From Acetobacter indonesiensis (GTDB taxonomy: Bacteria > Pseudomonadota > Alphaproteobacteria > Acetobacterales > Acetobacteraceae): a DNA stretch of 64,000 bases. The translations under genes were made by a program, and so were the position numbers. Below, in pieces: positions 55,022 through 64,000 of the stretch (positions within the stretch are counted from its first letter, which is position 1; each line of letters begins with the position of its first letter). The stretch lies in the NCBI RefSeq assembly GCF_000963945.1, contig NZ_BAMW01000009.1:1-64000 (forward strand). Direction: 5' to 3'. Under the pieces are notes generated by a model. It was given only the letters and a program-made list of their open reading frames with translations, searched no databases and was not told the DNA's origin.

Positions 55022-56809
55022 TCAATGCTTTTCCTGCTTTATAATCCGAAAGCCCTGCGCAGAACGAGGGAGAATTTCCATCTCTCTTAAAATGGTTTTC
55101 GGGTTTTCAAGCAGAAAGGCCTTGGTATCCTTGATCATGATTTTCCCGCTTGGGGTTCGGTTCAAGGCTGAAGGACTTACAAAATAGACATATCCCTTTT
55201 GTATTCTGAATTTGTCGTACAGGACATCCTGAATATCCTGAAAGACATCGGCGGCATGACTCAAGGCATCATGCGGCACGCCACATACAAAGACGGGCAC
55301 CGGGTCAATGTCACCCTGTAAAAAGACTGTCGCATTATGTTGCGACACATAAGACGTCTTTTCAGACACGGAAAAAACCAGATCTTCAGGGTCTATGGCA
55401 AACCCGTTAAGGACGATTTCGTTATTTTTTCGTCCCGTAAGAAACAACTCATCTTCCACGAAAAAACCTTTGTCGCCCGTGGCAAGATAGTCTTTCCCTT
55501 GATAGCAGAAATGTGTGGGCGTTTCAGAACCATAGCCGCAATAGCCGACAGCCACACCCGGCCCGTGGATATAGATAAGCCCTTCCTCCATTTCCGATGC
55601 ACGTGAAAGCGCGGCCTCGTTTTTGATAATGACAACGTCCGTATCCGCTATCACCTTCCCACAGGACACCAGCACACGGTCATCGGCTGGGTTATCTGTC
55701 GTTTCTACAGTGCCGACCAAAAGCGCCTGCCGCGAAAATGACTGGGCAATCCGTTCCGTGCCGCGCGGTTTGGCAGAGACCAGCAATGTTGCCTCGGCCA
55801 AGCCATAACAGGGGCAGAACGCAGCATCCCGAAAGCCATAAGCCGAAAACTTTTCAACAAAGCGATCCAGCATATCCTTGCCAATGGCCTCAGAACCAAT
55901 AAACGCCTGATCCCAGCAGGAAAGATCGAGTTCTGTCACTGACTCATCAACTGCGTTCAGGCACATTTCATAAGCAAAGCCCGGGCCACCGGAAAGAGTT
56001 GCCTTATACGTGCTGATGGCATGCAACCAGTTAAGCGGTTTTTCCAAAAACTTTTCGGGCGGCAGCAGCACGCATTGCCCACCCGCACCAATGGCCATTA
56101 GAACAGAGCCCATCAAGCCCATATCATGCGACAAAGGCAGCCAACTTACGCCGACATCTCCGCGCGCGTAGCCAAGCTCTTCCCCCTGTTGGGTCAGATT
56201 AAAGATAATGTTCCGGTTGGTAAGAATAACGCCTTTCGGAATATTGGTAGATCCAGACGTATATTGAATCAGGGCGTCCTGTTCATTGTCACGCGGGGCG
56301 TAAAAATAGCCTTGCCCTTTTTCAGACAGTTCAACCGGAATCCACGCTATTTTCAGGTTTTCAGACGCACATTCTTTCTGAAACACGGACAGTACATTTT
56401 TACAGCCCACAACAGCAACGGCCTGACTATCACGCGCAATATGGCAGAACCGTTGCCTGCTGCCAAAATCAGTTGGATATACGCCCGAAACTGGAATAAC
56501 CCCTGCATACAGGCAACCAAACAGGCCTATCAGGTAATCAGGCCCGTTTTCAAACAACAACACAACGCGCTGCCCCGGCTGAACAAGCTTGCTTAACCAA
56601 GATGCCAGACAGCCTGCCTGCTTATCCAGACTCTGCGCGGTCAGTCGCGCTGTCGGGTTTCGACCATCCCCCAGAAACGTCAGAATTTCCAGATTCGGGT
56701 TCTTTGTGGCTCGGTAACGACATCCTTCCGCTACAGACCCTTTGCGCCAGTCGATAATCTCTTCATTCTGAACACCGCGTGTTGACTGAAAAGCGTTTGC
56801 CATCGTCAT
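55022..56809 (-). CDS. Fatty-acyl-AMP ligase (FAAL)
   Basis: A 595-residue adenylating enzyme. It has the P-loop YTSGSTNIPKG, the FAAL-type WLPLSHDMGLMG, the aromatic A-site YGLAEATLLVS and the C-terminal lysine region LNRTPSGKIM, with the catalytic lysine present. The sequence resembles FAALs rather than CoA ligases, which activate fatty acids and load them onto an acyl carrier protein. The gene overlaps the PKS stop by 4 bases (ATGA), so the two are translationally coupled. It probably supplies the starter fatty acid to the PKS. The start is ATG at 56809; an ATG two codons later is also possible. Confidence 0.85.
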   Translation of the reverse strand: MTMANAFQSTRGVQNEEIIDWRKGSVAEGCRYRATKNPNLEILTFLGDGRNPTARLTAQSLDKQAGCLASWLSKLVQPGQRVVLLFENGPDYLIGLFGCLYAGVIPVSGVYPTDFGSRQRFCHIARDSQAVAVVGCKNVLSVFQKECASENLKIAWIPVELSEKGQGYFYAPRDNEQDALIQYTSGSTNIPKGVILTNRNIIFNLTQQGEELGYARGDVGVSWLPLSHDMGLMGSVLMAIGAGGQCVLLPPEKFLEKPLNWLHAISTYKATLSGGPGFAYEMCLNAVDESVTELDLSCWDQAFIGSEAIGKDMLDRFVEKFSAYGFRDAAFCPCYGLAEATLLVSAKPRGTERIAQSFSRQALLVGTVETTDNPADDRVLVSCGKVIADTDVVIIKNEAALSRASEMEEGLIYIHGPGVAVGYCGYGSETPTHFCYQGKDYLATGDKGFFVEDELFLTGRKNNEIVLNGFAIDPEDLVFSVSEKTSYVSQHNATVFLQGDIDPVPVFVCGVPHDALSHAADVFQDIQDVLYDKFRIQKGYVYFVSPSALNRTPSGKIMIKDTKAFLLENPKTILREMEILPRSAQGFRIIKQEKH

Positions 56810-59800
56810 TCGTCCTCGGGGCTCATGGTAGAGAGTTTGGTTTGTATCTGGCTATAAAACTTCTTGGCCAGACTACGGATACTGTCATCTTTCGCCAGCA
56901 TCATAGCCGAAACTTCCACCCCGAATTCAACCCGGATACCAGTTTGCAGTTCAACCCCGGCCAAGGAATCTAACCCCAGTTCCGACAATCTGGCGTTATC
57001 TTCAATCGTGTCTTCCTGCAAATGCAGGGTTTTGGCGATAATTGATTTCAGTCGTTCAACAATAAAATCCTGCCTGTTTTCTTCTGGCAGGTTCAGCAAT
57101 GACAGCATTGTTTCACTGGTGGCCTCCAATGCGCCCACCAGATGATGCATGGCCGTAAAGCGCGAGAGATCCGCAACCAGCGGAACAACGCGAAACCATT
57201 TTTCCCAGTCAATATCTGCCACGGTAATCTGCGGCCAGCGTTGTTCCATCACATCTGGCAGGAAGCGTAGAACCTCATGAATATCCAACAGGTTCATGCC
57301 AGCATTCCGCAACGCATCGACTGCAACCTGATTGCGTGCCAGAATACCAACACCCTCCACCGGGCCCAGATTGAGTGACAACCCGGCAAGGTTCAGCCCC
57401 CGCCTGTTTTCACATATCTGATTCAGAACCTCATTCGCGGCAATATAAACACTTTGCCCGATATTGCCCGTCATGGTGGTCACTGACGAGAACAGAACAA
57501 AGAATTCAAGCGGCATGTGGCGTGTCAACGCATCCAGATGGGACGCGCCAACGGCCTTTGCCGCAAACCCGGTTTTCAAACGCTCTGGGGTGATATTCTC
57601 CAGCAGAGCATCATCGAACACGCAGGCACAATGGAACACCCCTTTAAGAACAGGCAGCTTTTTTCCAAATTCAGAAAGGCAAAGTTTCAGGCTATCTTTG
57701 TCTGTGATGTCAAAATAACGCTCCTCGACCGTACAGCCAGCATCCCGCCAGACCTGAAGCCTGTTCAGAACCACGTCATTGTCGGTTTTCTTACGACCGG
57801 TCAAAACCAGATGTGTCGCGCCAGAGGCAATCAACCACTCTGCAATTTCCAGACCAAGACCACCAAAACCACCGGTAACCAGATAAGCGCCTTCAGCGTC
57901 AATGTGCGGTCGGGGTGGCAGTTTTTCTTTCCCGACAACATCGGTCAGATCGGTATAATCTATCACAACTTTACCGATATGTTTGGCACTGGAAAGATAG
58001 CGGAAGGCATCAACCGTTTTACCGGCGGGATACACCGTTGACGGTAAGGGGTGAATGGAGCCATCGCCAATCATGCTGGCCATAGCGCCAAGGATGTCTT
58101 TAATAAGCTGTGGTTTTTCGTTCAGAAGGCGGTCAAGATCAACCGAGAAGAACGAGATATTTTCGTTAAAGACGCGCATGGCCAGAGAGCCATTTTCAAT
58201 AATGTCTCTTTTGCCAATTTCCACAAACCGTCCCAGAGAAGCAACACTGGCAAGACTGGCGGCCTGTGCCTCACCCGACAGGGAGTTGAGGACAACATCT
58301 ACGCCTCGGCCTTGGGTCAGATTACGAATTTCATCAGCAAACGCCAATGTGCGGGATGACCATACATGCGCACAGCCAAGATTACGGAGATAGTCTCTTT
58401 TTTCTTCCGTTCCGGCTGTTGCAAAGACCGTTGCGCCAAGCATTTTAGCGACCTGAATGGCAGCAAGCCCCACGCCACCACTGGCAGAATGGATTAGTAC
58501 CGTTTCACCAGCTTGCAACCGCGCCAGATGAGACAGGCCATACCATGCGGTCAGAAACGCAACCGGCAGCGTCGCGGCATCCGGGGCAGAAAGGGACGCA
58601 GGTTTTTCTATTGCAAAAAGTGTATCGGCTTTCACGGTAAAGGATGTTGCAAAGCAATCCGCCGCCGCGACAATGTAGTCCTTCCCCTTTACAAAATGTT
58701 CAACGCCAGCGCCAACATCCAGAATACGCACGACCGCTTCCATACCCAGCGCGTGGCCGTAGAAAGTGCCTTCAACCACACTATCAGGCAGAAGGTTCAT
58801 GGCTTTTAGAACATCTTTGAAATTCAGTGCTGATGCCAGAACCTGACAGGAAACTTCACCTGCTGATGGTTTCCGTATTTTACTAGCTTCATAATACAGT
58901 TTTTCTAAAGACCCGGTGTCGGATACTTTAAGAACAGCAGACAGATCCGTGCGCCCGGCAAGCGGAAGTGATGTTGTATTATCATTCTTCAGCGATGTTG
59001 GCACAACGCGAGCAACAAAGCGCTCCCCGCCTCGCAGAAGGACATGGTCTTCAGAATCATCCTGAATAAGTTCTGCGCCAATACTTTCCAAAACGGCTTC
59101 TGCACCGTTCGTCTCAACCTCGATAATTTTTACGCGCAAGTCTGAACGCTCAAGCTCCATGCCGCGCGCAAAGCCGCGAAGAGCAGACTGGGCCAGAGAA
59201 ACACCCTGCCCCACGGCTGTAACAACACAAAAACGCGGCGAGGCTTCTTCAGCAGAAAGATGTGTTATCGCCTGAACGCACGCCAGAAGCTGCCCAACAT
59301 CGACTATCTGGCTGGCATCACTTCCTAGAGGACTGAAAAATACTATCGCTTTGTAGTCATTAAACGTGGTGTCTTTAAACGCTTCCTCAAAAAAGGATCG
59401 ATTATATTCACCGGGCAGCAAAACTGTATCAACTGTCAGAAGATATTGCTCTGACACTGCTTTAAAGGCGTCAATCTGATCTGCATCACCCACAGCAAGA
59501 ATAGTTTGGGGGTCAACCAGAAGGGGTAAGGTTTCTGCTTTTTTCCACGTTGTTTTATAAAGAAGGTTTTCAAATTTCTTCTTTCTTGTAACGCGAGGAA
59601 CCGCTTTACAAACCAATTTATCAATACTGAGCACAATATGACCTTCATCGTCATAAAGGTGCACATCAGCAACAAGCTGCTTTGACGAAATTGCCCCCAC
59701 GCTGACAATTGCCGTCAGTTCAGCACATTTCTGTCCATGATAGATCAGACGTTCCGCACTGACGGGCACGTAAGCATAATCGTTATCTGGATTATGTTCA

Positions 59801-62800
59801 AAAACCGCTGCGGCGATCAGTTGAAACGCGCCATCAAGCAAAGCTGGATGGACAGCATAGTCTTCGCTCTGGATAGCGCGTTCAGGGGTTAGGCTTAACT
59901 TTGCCCACAGCCCTTCTGGCACTGTCGCAATGTCTTCCACAACCTGAAACTGTTCCCCATATTGCAGACCATTCTGGGCAAGTGTTGTATAAAATTCATT
60001 TTTATCGAATGTTTTTACGACAACCGGAGAAAAAACCTTACGGCCTTCTACTGGCCAAGGGGCCGACGTCAGAACTTCTACACGAACATGATTGCGCCAG
60101 AGTGGATCACTATCATCATCCCCTCGGGTTAGGGTGCTTCCCTCCAGTTTTCCCGTCTGGGCATTATAAGACCACTCAACATCGCAATTTGTTTTTTCTT
60201 CAATCAGAATAGGGGAATAAATCTCAAAATTCCGCAATATAGCCTGATGCGTACCATGCACCTGAAAATGCACAGCCAATGCGGCTTCCATATAGGCGGC
60301 TGCCGGGAAAATAACATTGCTTTCAATCTGGTGGTCAGGAAGCCAAGGCAGATAGTTCTGATTGATTGTTGCCCGCCAGCGAGGCGTAGCAGACACCATT
60401 GGCAACCCTAGCAGCGGATGCACAATCAGCCCTAAACGATCGGCTGCGGCTTCCTGACATTCAGACCAGTAATACTCCCGGTGCCAAGCGTAATACGGGA
60501 TCGCCACACGCTGGCCGCCAGTCATACGCAGCCAGTCTAGCGGCGCACCGGCTATTGCCAGCCGTGCCAGACAGAGTTCTGCCCAATGCATACCGACGTC
60601 ATTTCGACGCAGCGAATGAACTGTCTGAATCTGGATATCAGATTTTGAGATAATTTCTTTTACAGAAGGCAGTAGAACAGGATGAGCGCCGACCTCCAGA
60701 ATTACCTGACTGTCTATTTCTTGCAGTATATGTGAAACCGCTTTAAAAAACTCTACCGGCTGGCGGGAGTTCTGATACCAGTAGTGCGCATCATGCCGAA
60801 CGTTATCATCCCATTTTTCGCCCGTAACCGTTGAATAAAGGGGAAAAACCGGCTGTATGGGGTGAATATCAGCCAGCATTTTATGCATGTCAGACTGAAT
60901 AGTTTCCATCAATGCGCTATGGTAAGGCACCTCAACATTCAGCAAACGTACGAACACATCCTGCTTGCTGTAATGATCTTCAACCTTTTTCAGATCCTCT
61001 TCCGCACCAGACAACGTGCAGGATTTCAGACTATTTACAGCTGCAACAGACACGCTCAATGCGTGCTTCTGTATGAATTCTTCAACCTTTTCTCGTTCAG
61101 CACCGACAGCCAGCATTGTGCCAGAGCCTGCCAAACGCGCCTGAAGCTGACTGCGCACATAAATAACACGCACGGTGTCTTCAAGCGTTAATGCCCCGGC
61201 ACAATACGCCGCAGCCACTTCCCCCACACTGTGGCCGACAATAGCTGACGGCGAAACACCATATGCCGCAAGAGTTTTGAAAATCAGAATTTCCAGAAGG
61301 CAAATAGCTGGCTGGGCTATTTCCGTTTTATGAACGGAGAAATCAGCATTCTCCTCGCTTGTCAAAACAGTTAGAAGAGACCAGCCTGAAAGCTTCCGGA
61401 ATGTGGCGTCAAATGCCTCTGCCACAGGCTGCACGTCAGGGGGTAGCGTAGACAGAATAGTTTTTCCCATTCCCTCCCACTGCGACCCCATGCCGGAAAA
61501 AATCATAACAGGGCCAAGCTTTGGCGCAACAAAGCTGCGACCAATTACAACTGACTGGTTCTGCTTCCCTGTTTTCAGATCAGCAAGGTTCTGAATCATC
61601 TCGTCCCGGCTGTCTGCCAGAATGACGGCCCTGTGCTGAAACCACGTTCTGTAGGCGCCAGCCGAATAGCAAACATCATGCAGATCAACAGTCGTATCAT
61701 TCTGCAAAAATGCACTATAGGCTTCTGCTGCTTTGGCCAGACCTTTTTCATGCGTTGAAGAGAGCGGCAGAAGATAGGTTTTTACGGCAGGCTTTCCCCT
61801 GCTTTTGCGGCTGACAGGGGCAGCTTCGTCTTTCTGGGGCGAGCGCATGATCACCATGCTGTTTGTGCCACCATAGCCAAACGAATTTACACCTGCATAT
61901 AAAACAGATTTTTCAGAAGGCAGCGGAACATTGTTCCCTTTGGGGATGTGAAGGTTCCATTTTTCACATTCAATATTCGGGTTGATATCTTCAAGATTAA
62001 CTTGCGCAGGGACTTCCCGATGTTCCAAACAAAGAAGCGTTTTCAACACCCCCGCGACACCTGCTGCGGCTTCCAGATGGCCTATATTCGCCTTAACCGA
62101 CCCTATTACCAGCGGGGCTTGCCCCTGCTTGCTCTGCGCTATTGCGCTGCCAATCGCTGCGGTTTCTATCGGATCACCAACTGGCGTGCCGGTACCATGC
62201 GCTTCCACATAATCTAGATCCTGACCAGTCAGGTCACTTCTGTGGAGAACATCTTTGATCAGGGCTTCCTGCGCTGCGCCGTTAGGCACAGTAATCGCCG
62301 TTCCTCTGCCATCATGATTGACGCCACTTTTACAAATGACCCCAAGAATAGGATCCTTTGCCGCAACCGCGTCTTCCAACCGCTTGATCAACAGAAGGGC
62401 TGCGCCCTCACCACGGCCATAACCATCGGCATCTGATGAAAAGCTTTTTGACCGCCCATCTTTTGCCAGAAAATGCCCACGCGACATTGGCATGGCACCC
62501 TGTGGGTTAATAACGAAATTAACGCCACCAGCCAAAGCAATGTCACACTCACCATTGCTCAGACTAAGGCACGCATTGTGAATAGCCACCAAAGAAGAGG
62601 AACACGCCGTGTCTATGGTCAGACATGGTCCACAAAGCCCGAAAACGTGCGCCAGCCGTGCAGAGAGCATGGTGGCAGAGGCGGCTGTTGTTGAGAAATG
62701 GTCTTTAATGGAGTCCCGGTTGAGCGCGCTTCCACAATAGACCAGCCAATCGAGCGAGAAAGAGCCAACAAAGACGCCCGTATTGCTACCGTTCATCCGC

Positions 62801-63141
62801 CCCGGAATAATACCGGCGCTTTCAAAAGCCTCCCACGCGACTTCAAGTAAAAGCCGCTGCTGCACGTCCATCAGAGTTGCTTCACGCGGGGAAATGCCGA
62901 AAACCTGCGGTTCGAAATACCCGAGTTCCTGTGTCAGGAACGAACCGCGCCGCATGTAGGTTTTGCCCGGCGTTTCGTAGCCGGGATCATAATAACGGTC
63001 GATGCTCCAGCGGTCTTTAGGCACCTCACGGCTAGCATCCTGACCGCTATTCAGAAAATCCCAAAACTCTTTTAATGTTGTTATATTTTCTGGAAAACGA
63101 AGGCCTGTACCAATAATGGCGAATTCTTGTTTTTTGTTCAC
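56806..63141 (-). CDS. Highly reducing type I polyketide synthase (KS-AT-DH-ER-KR-ACP)
   Basis: A 2111-residue multi-domain synthase. GTG at 63141 is preferred to TTG at 63153 because GAGGT lies about 7 bases upstream. Domains: KS (about 10-430; C180 in DTACSSS, His in EAHGTGT and NIGHLE), AT (about 545-850; S638 in GHSVGE, specificity block VPYHS), DH (about 910-1190; H937 in DHQIESNVIFP and D1103 in LLDGAF), an inactive-looking structural KR part (about 1220-1440), ER (about 1450-1760; SASGGVGLAAIQVAK), KR (about 1790-1970; TGGFGGLG and Tyr in GQSVYIAAN) and ACP (about 2030-2090; S2059 in LGLDSL). There is no methyltransferase and no thioesterase. In DH the usual Gly of HxxxGxxxxP is Ser. 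It presumably extends a fatty acid iteratively with full reduction. Confidence 0.92.
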   Translation of the reverse strand: MNKKQEFAIIGTGLRFPENITTLKEFWDFLNSGQDASREVPKDRWSIDRYYDPGYETPGKTYMRRGSFLTQELGYFEPQVFGISPREATLMDVQQRLLLEVAWEAFESAGIIPGRMNGSNTGVFVGSFSLDWLVYCGSALNRDSIKDHFSTTAASATMLSARLAHVFGLCGPCLTIDTACSSSLVAIHNACLSLSNGECDIALAGGVNFVINPQGAMPMSRGHFLAKDGRSKSFSSDADGYGRGEGAALLLIKRLEDAVAAKDPILGVICKSGVNHDGRGTAITVPNGAAQEALIKDVLHRSDLTGQDLDYVEAHGTGTPVGDPIETAAIGSAIAQSKQGQAPLVIGSVKANIGHLEAAAGVAGVLKTLLCLEHREVPAQVNLEDINPNIECEKWNLHIPKGNNVPLPSEKSVLYAGVNSFGYGGTNSMVIMRSPQKDEAAPVSRKSRGKPAVKTYLLPLSSTHEKGLAKAAEAYSAFLQNDTTVDLHDVCYSAGAYRTWFQHRAVILADSRDEMIQNLADLKTGKQNQSVVIGRSFVAPKLGPVMIFSGMGSQWEGMGKTILSTLPPDVQPVAEAFDATFRKLSGWSLLTVLTSEENADFSVHKTEIAQPAICLLEILIFKTLAAYGVSPSAIVGHSVGEVAAAYCAGALTLEDTVRVIYVRSQLQARLAGSGTMLAVGAEREKVEEFIQKHALSVSVAAVNSLKSCTLSGAEEDLKKVEDHYSKQDVFVRLLNVEVPYHSALMETIQSDMHKMLADIHPIQPVFPLYSTVTGEKWDDNVRHDAHYWYQNSRQPVEFFKAVSHILQEIDSQVILEVGAHPVLLPSVKEIISKSDIQIQTVHSLRRNDVGMHWAELCLARLAIAGAPLDWLRMTGGQRVAIPYYAWHREYYWSECQEAAADRLGLIVHPLLGLPMVSATPRWRATINQNYLPWLPDHQIESNVIFPAAAYMEAALAVHFQVHGTHQAILRNFEIYSPILIEEKTNCDVEWSYNAQTGKLEGSTLTRGDDDSDPLWRNHVRVEVLTSAPWPVEGRKVFSPVVVKTFDKNEFYTTLAQNGLQYGEQFQVVEDIATVPEGLWAKLSLTPERAIQSEDYAVHPALLDGAFQLIAAAVFEHNPDNDYAYVPVSAERLIYHGQKCAELTAIVSVGAISSKQLVADVHLYDDEGHIVLSIDKLVCKAVPRVTRKKKFENLLYKTTWKKAETLPLLVDPQTILAVGDADQIDAFKAVSEQYLLTVDTVLLPGEYNRSFFEEAFKDTTFNDYKAIVFFSPLGSDASQIVDVGQLLACVQAITHLSAEEASPRFCVVTAVGQGVSLAQSALRGFARGMELERSDLRVKIIEVETNGAEAVLESIGAELIQDDSEDHVLLRGGERFVARVVPTSLKNDNTTSLPLAGRTDLSAVLKVSDTGSLEKLYYEASKIRKPSAGEVSCQVLASALNFKDVLKAMNLLPDSVVEGTFYGHALGMEAVVRILDVGAGVEHFVKGKDYIVAAADCFATSFTVKADTLFAIEKPASLSAPDAATLPVAFLTAWYGLSHLARLQAGETVLIHSASGGVGLAAIQVAKMLGATVFATAGTEEKRDYLRNLGCAHVWSSRTLAFADEIRNLTQGRGVDVVLNSLSGEAQAASLASVASLGRFVEIGKRDIIENGSLAMRVFNENISFFSVDLDRLLNEKPQLIKDILGAMASMIGDGSIHPLPSTVYPAGKTVDAFRYLSSAKHIGKVVIDYTDLTDVVGKEKLPPRPHIDAEGAYLVTGGFGGLGLEIAEWLIASGATHLVLTGRKKTDNDVVLNRLQVWRDAGCTVEERYFDITDKDSLKLCLSEFGKKLPVLKGVFHCACVFDDALLENITPERLKTGFAAKAVGASHLDALTRHMPLEFFVLFSSVTTMTGNIGQSVYIAANEVLNQICENRRGLNLAGLSLNLGPVEGVGILARNQVAVDALRNAGMNLLDIHEVLRFLPDVMEQRWPQITVADIDWEKWFRVVPLVADLSRFTAMHHLVGALEATSETMLSLLNLPEENRQDFIVERLKSIIAKTLHLQEDTIEDNARLSELGLDSLAGVELQTGIRVEFGVEVSAMMLAKDDSIRSLAKKFYSQIQTKLSTMSPEDE

Positions 63142-63189
63142 GTCAGACCTCAAATTTCCGATAGACAGAAAGATAGTTTCAGATTTTCC

Positions 63190-64000
63190 TTATTTCTGAC
63201 GACTACGGAGAATACCATTTGTCAGAAAATCACGATCGGGTTCGCCATCACTACGGTATGGAATTCGATCGACCCAGATCAGGGTTACTGGTGGTAAGTT
63301 TTCATATTTTTCATGAAGTTTGGCACCCAACGCAGCACCATCCAGTTCAACGTGACAAACGATCGCGGCCCATGGTGTAAGCACGCCATTATCATCTGGA
63401 ACAGAGAATGTGCAGGCGTCTTGTATGCCCGGATATGTTTTGCAAATCTGGTCGAGCAGGCGCAGATCAAACTTGTCTCCGCCGAAGGACGCCAGAGAGT
63501 CAGTACGGCCTGTTATGAAAATCTCATTTTTATCGTTTAAAAATCCAATGTCACCGGGATAAAACCAGCCATTTTTAAAATGGTTATTTGCGCCCAATTC
63601 AGTATCAAGATAGCTTTTTATAACTGTATTACCGCTTACTCTCACGCGCCCTTCTGTTTTGAGCGGAAGGACTTTGTCGGACTCATCAACAATTTCGACG
63701 TTCATCCACGGCAGAATTGCTCCTGCACTTTTAGGATCTGACAGATGATCGCTTTTTTTAACGGCAATAACACCGGCCTCTTCCGTGCCATATAAAATAT
63801 GGATTTTCTTTGTCAGCTTTGCTTTCGTCTTTGTTTCCAGTTCAACAGGAAGACGCCCACCCACCACAATGATTTCAATAGTCTCTTGTGGCATGGAAAC
63901 GGGAGAAAGTGACGAGAGAATATATTCCAAATGAAGCGGAGAAAGCACCAAAACAATTGGTTTATGCTGCGCGACAGCTAACGCAATTTGGGTACGATCA
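63190..64000 (-). CDS. ANL-superfamily acyl-adenylate/CoA-ligase-like enzyme, N-terminus outside window
   Basis: The frame is open through position 64000, so the N-terminal half is missing. The visible 265 or so residues include a VVGGRLP-like strand, ILYGTEEAGV (A5-like), GWFYPGDIGF (A7), ITGRTDSLASFGGDKF (A8) and a small C-terminal domain. The A10 position, where CoA ligases and FAALs have Gly-Lys, reads SDGEPDRDF: Lys is replaced by Glu. This argues against normal adenylation, while thioester formation or another transfer is possible. It is the first visible gene of the PKS operon, 48 bases before the PKS start. The neighbouring FAAL keeps its lysine. Confidence 0.7.
   Translation of the reverse strand, partial: DRTQIALAVAQHKPIVLVLSPLHLEYILSSLSPVSMPQETIEIIVVGGRLPVELETKTKAKLTKKIHILYGTEEAGVIAVKKSDHLSDPKSAGAILPWMNVEIVDESDKVLPLKTEGRVRVSGNTVIKSYLDTELGANNHFKNGWFYPGDIGFLNDKNEIFITGRTDSLASFGGDKFDLRLLDQICKTYPGIQDACTFSVPDDNGVLTPWAAIVCHVELDGAALGAKLHEKYENLPPVTLIWVDRIPYRSDGEPDRDFLTNGILRSRQK

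Overview
The window looks like a stretch of chromosome from an acetic acid bacterium (Acetobacteraceae, Alphaproteobacteria). The genus is not determined. The inference rests on gene content: a Hint-domain surface protein, a DUF3034 outer-membrane protein, aspartate 4-decarboxylase, a LuxI/LuxR pair of the kind known from Komagataeibacter/Gluconacetobacter, and a mid-50s GC content judged by eye. No rRNA or tRNA gene, complete IS element or CRISPR array was seen.

Layout. 1-2.6 kb: the edge of an integrated element, with a zinc-ribbon phage-type protein cut by the window start, a terminase small-subunit remnant, a 9-bp repeat array and an intact P4-type integrase. 2.6-5.4 kb: a Hint-domain protein and a very AT-rich, gene-poor stretch. 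5.4-14.9 kb: mostly housekeeping and envelope genes (lipoprotein, lysophospholipase-like hydrolase, CHCC zinc finger, amidohydrolase with MFS transporter, secreted thioredoxin, GT61 glycosyltransferase, DsbD/ScsB, DUF3034). 15.1-26.5 kb: polA, an atypical SCO protein, then a tightly packed operon of an SfnB/DszC-like acyl-CoA-dehydrogenase-fold protein, a five-gene peptide-type ABC importer and a PlsC acyltransferase. 27.2-36.3 kb: a glycosyltransferase island on the minus strand with four genes, two of them very large multi-domain enzymes. 36.5-48.1 kb: LysR/PACE efflux pair, Bfd, GpsA, Dps, aspartate 4-decarboxylase, DMT and AI-2E transporters, TetR, DUF4112, MsrB and photolyase. 48.1-49.5 kb: quorum-sensing luxI-luxR. 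49.7-53.8 kb: a TonB / DUF2946 / OprC-like receptor group, probably for copper.

53.8-64 kb is the most unusual region. It is a minus-strand operon continuing past the window end: an adenylate-forming (ANL) enzyme, a 2111-residue highly reducing type I polyketide synthase (KS-AT-DH-ER-KR-ACP, no thioesterase), a fatty-acyl-AMP ligase and a glycosyltransferase of the autotransporter O-heptosyltransferase (BAHT) family. The gene order suggests that a fatty acid is activated, loaded, extended and reduced, and that a sugar is attached to the product or to a partner protein. This would be a glycolipid or lipoglycoprotein pathway that I do not recognise as described.

The genes are mostly ordered in short operons, and several convergent pairs are separated by clear hairpin terminators. 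Start codons were re-chosen from Shine-Dalgarno sequences where the longest frame looked wrong; these choices are noted per gene.
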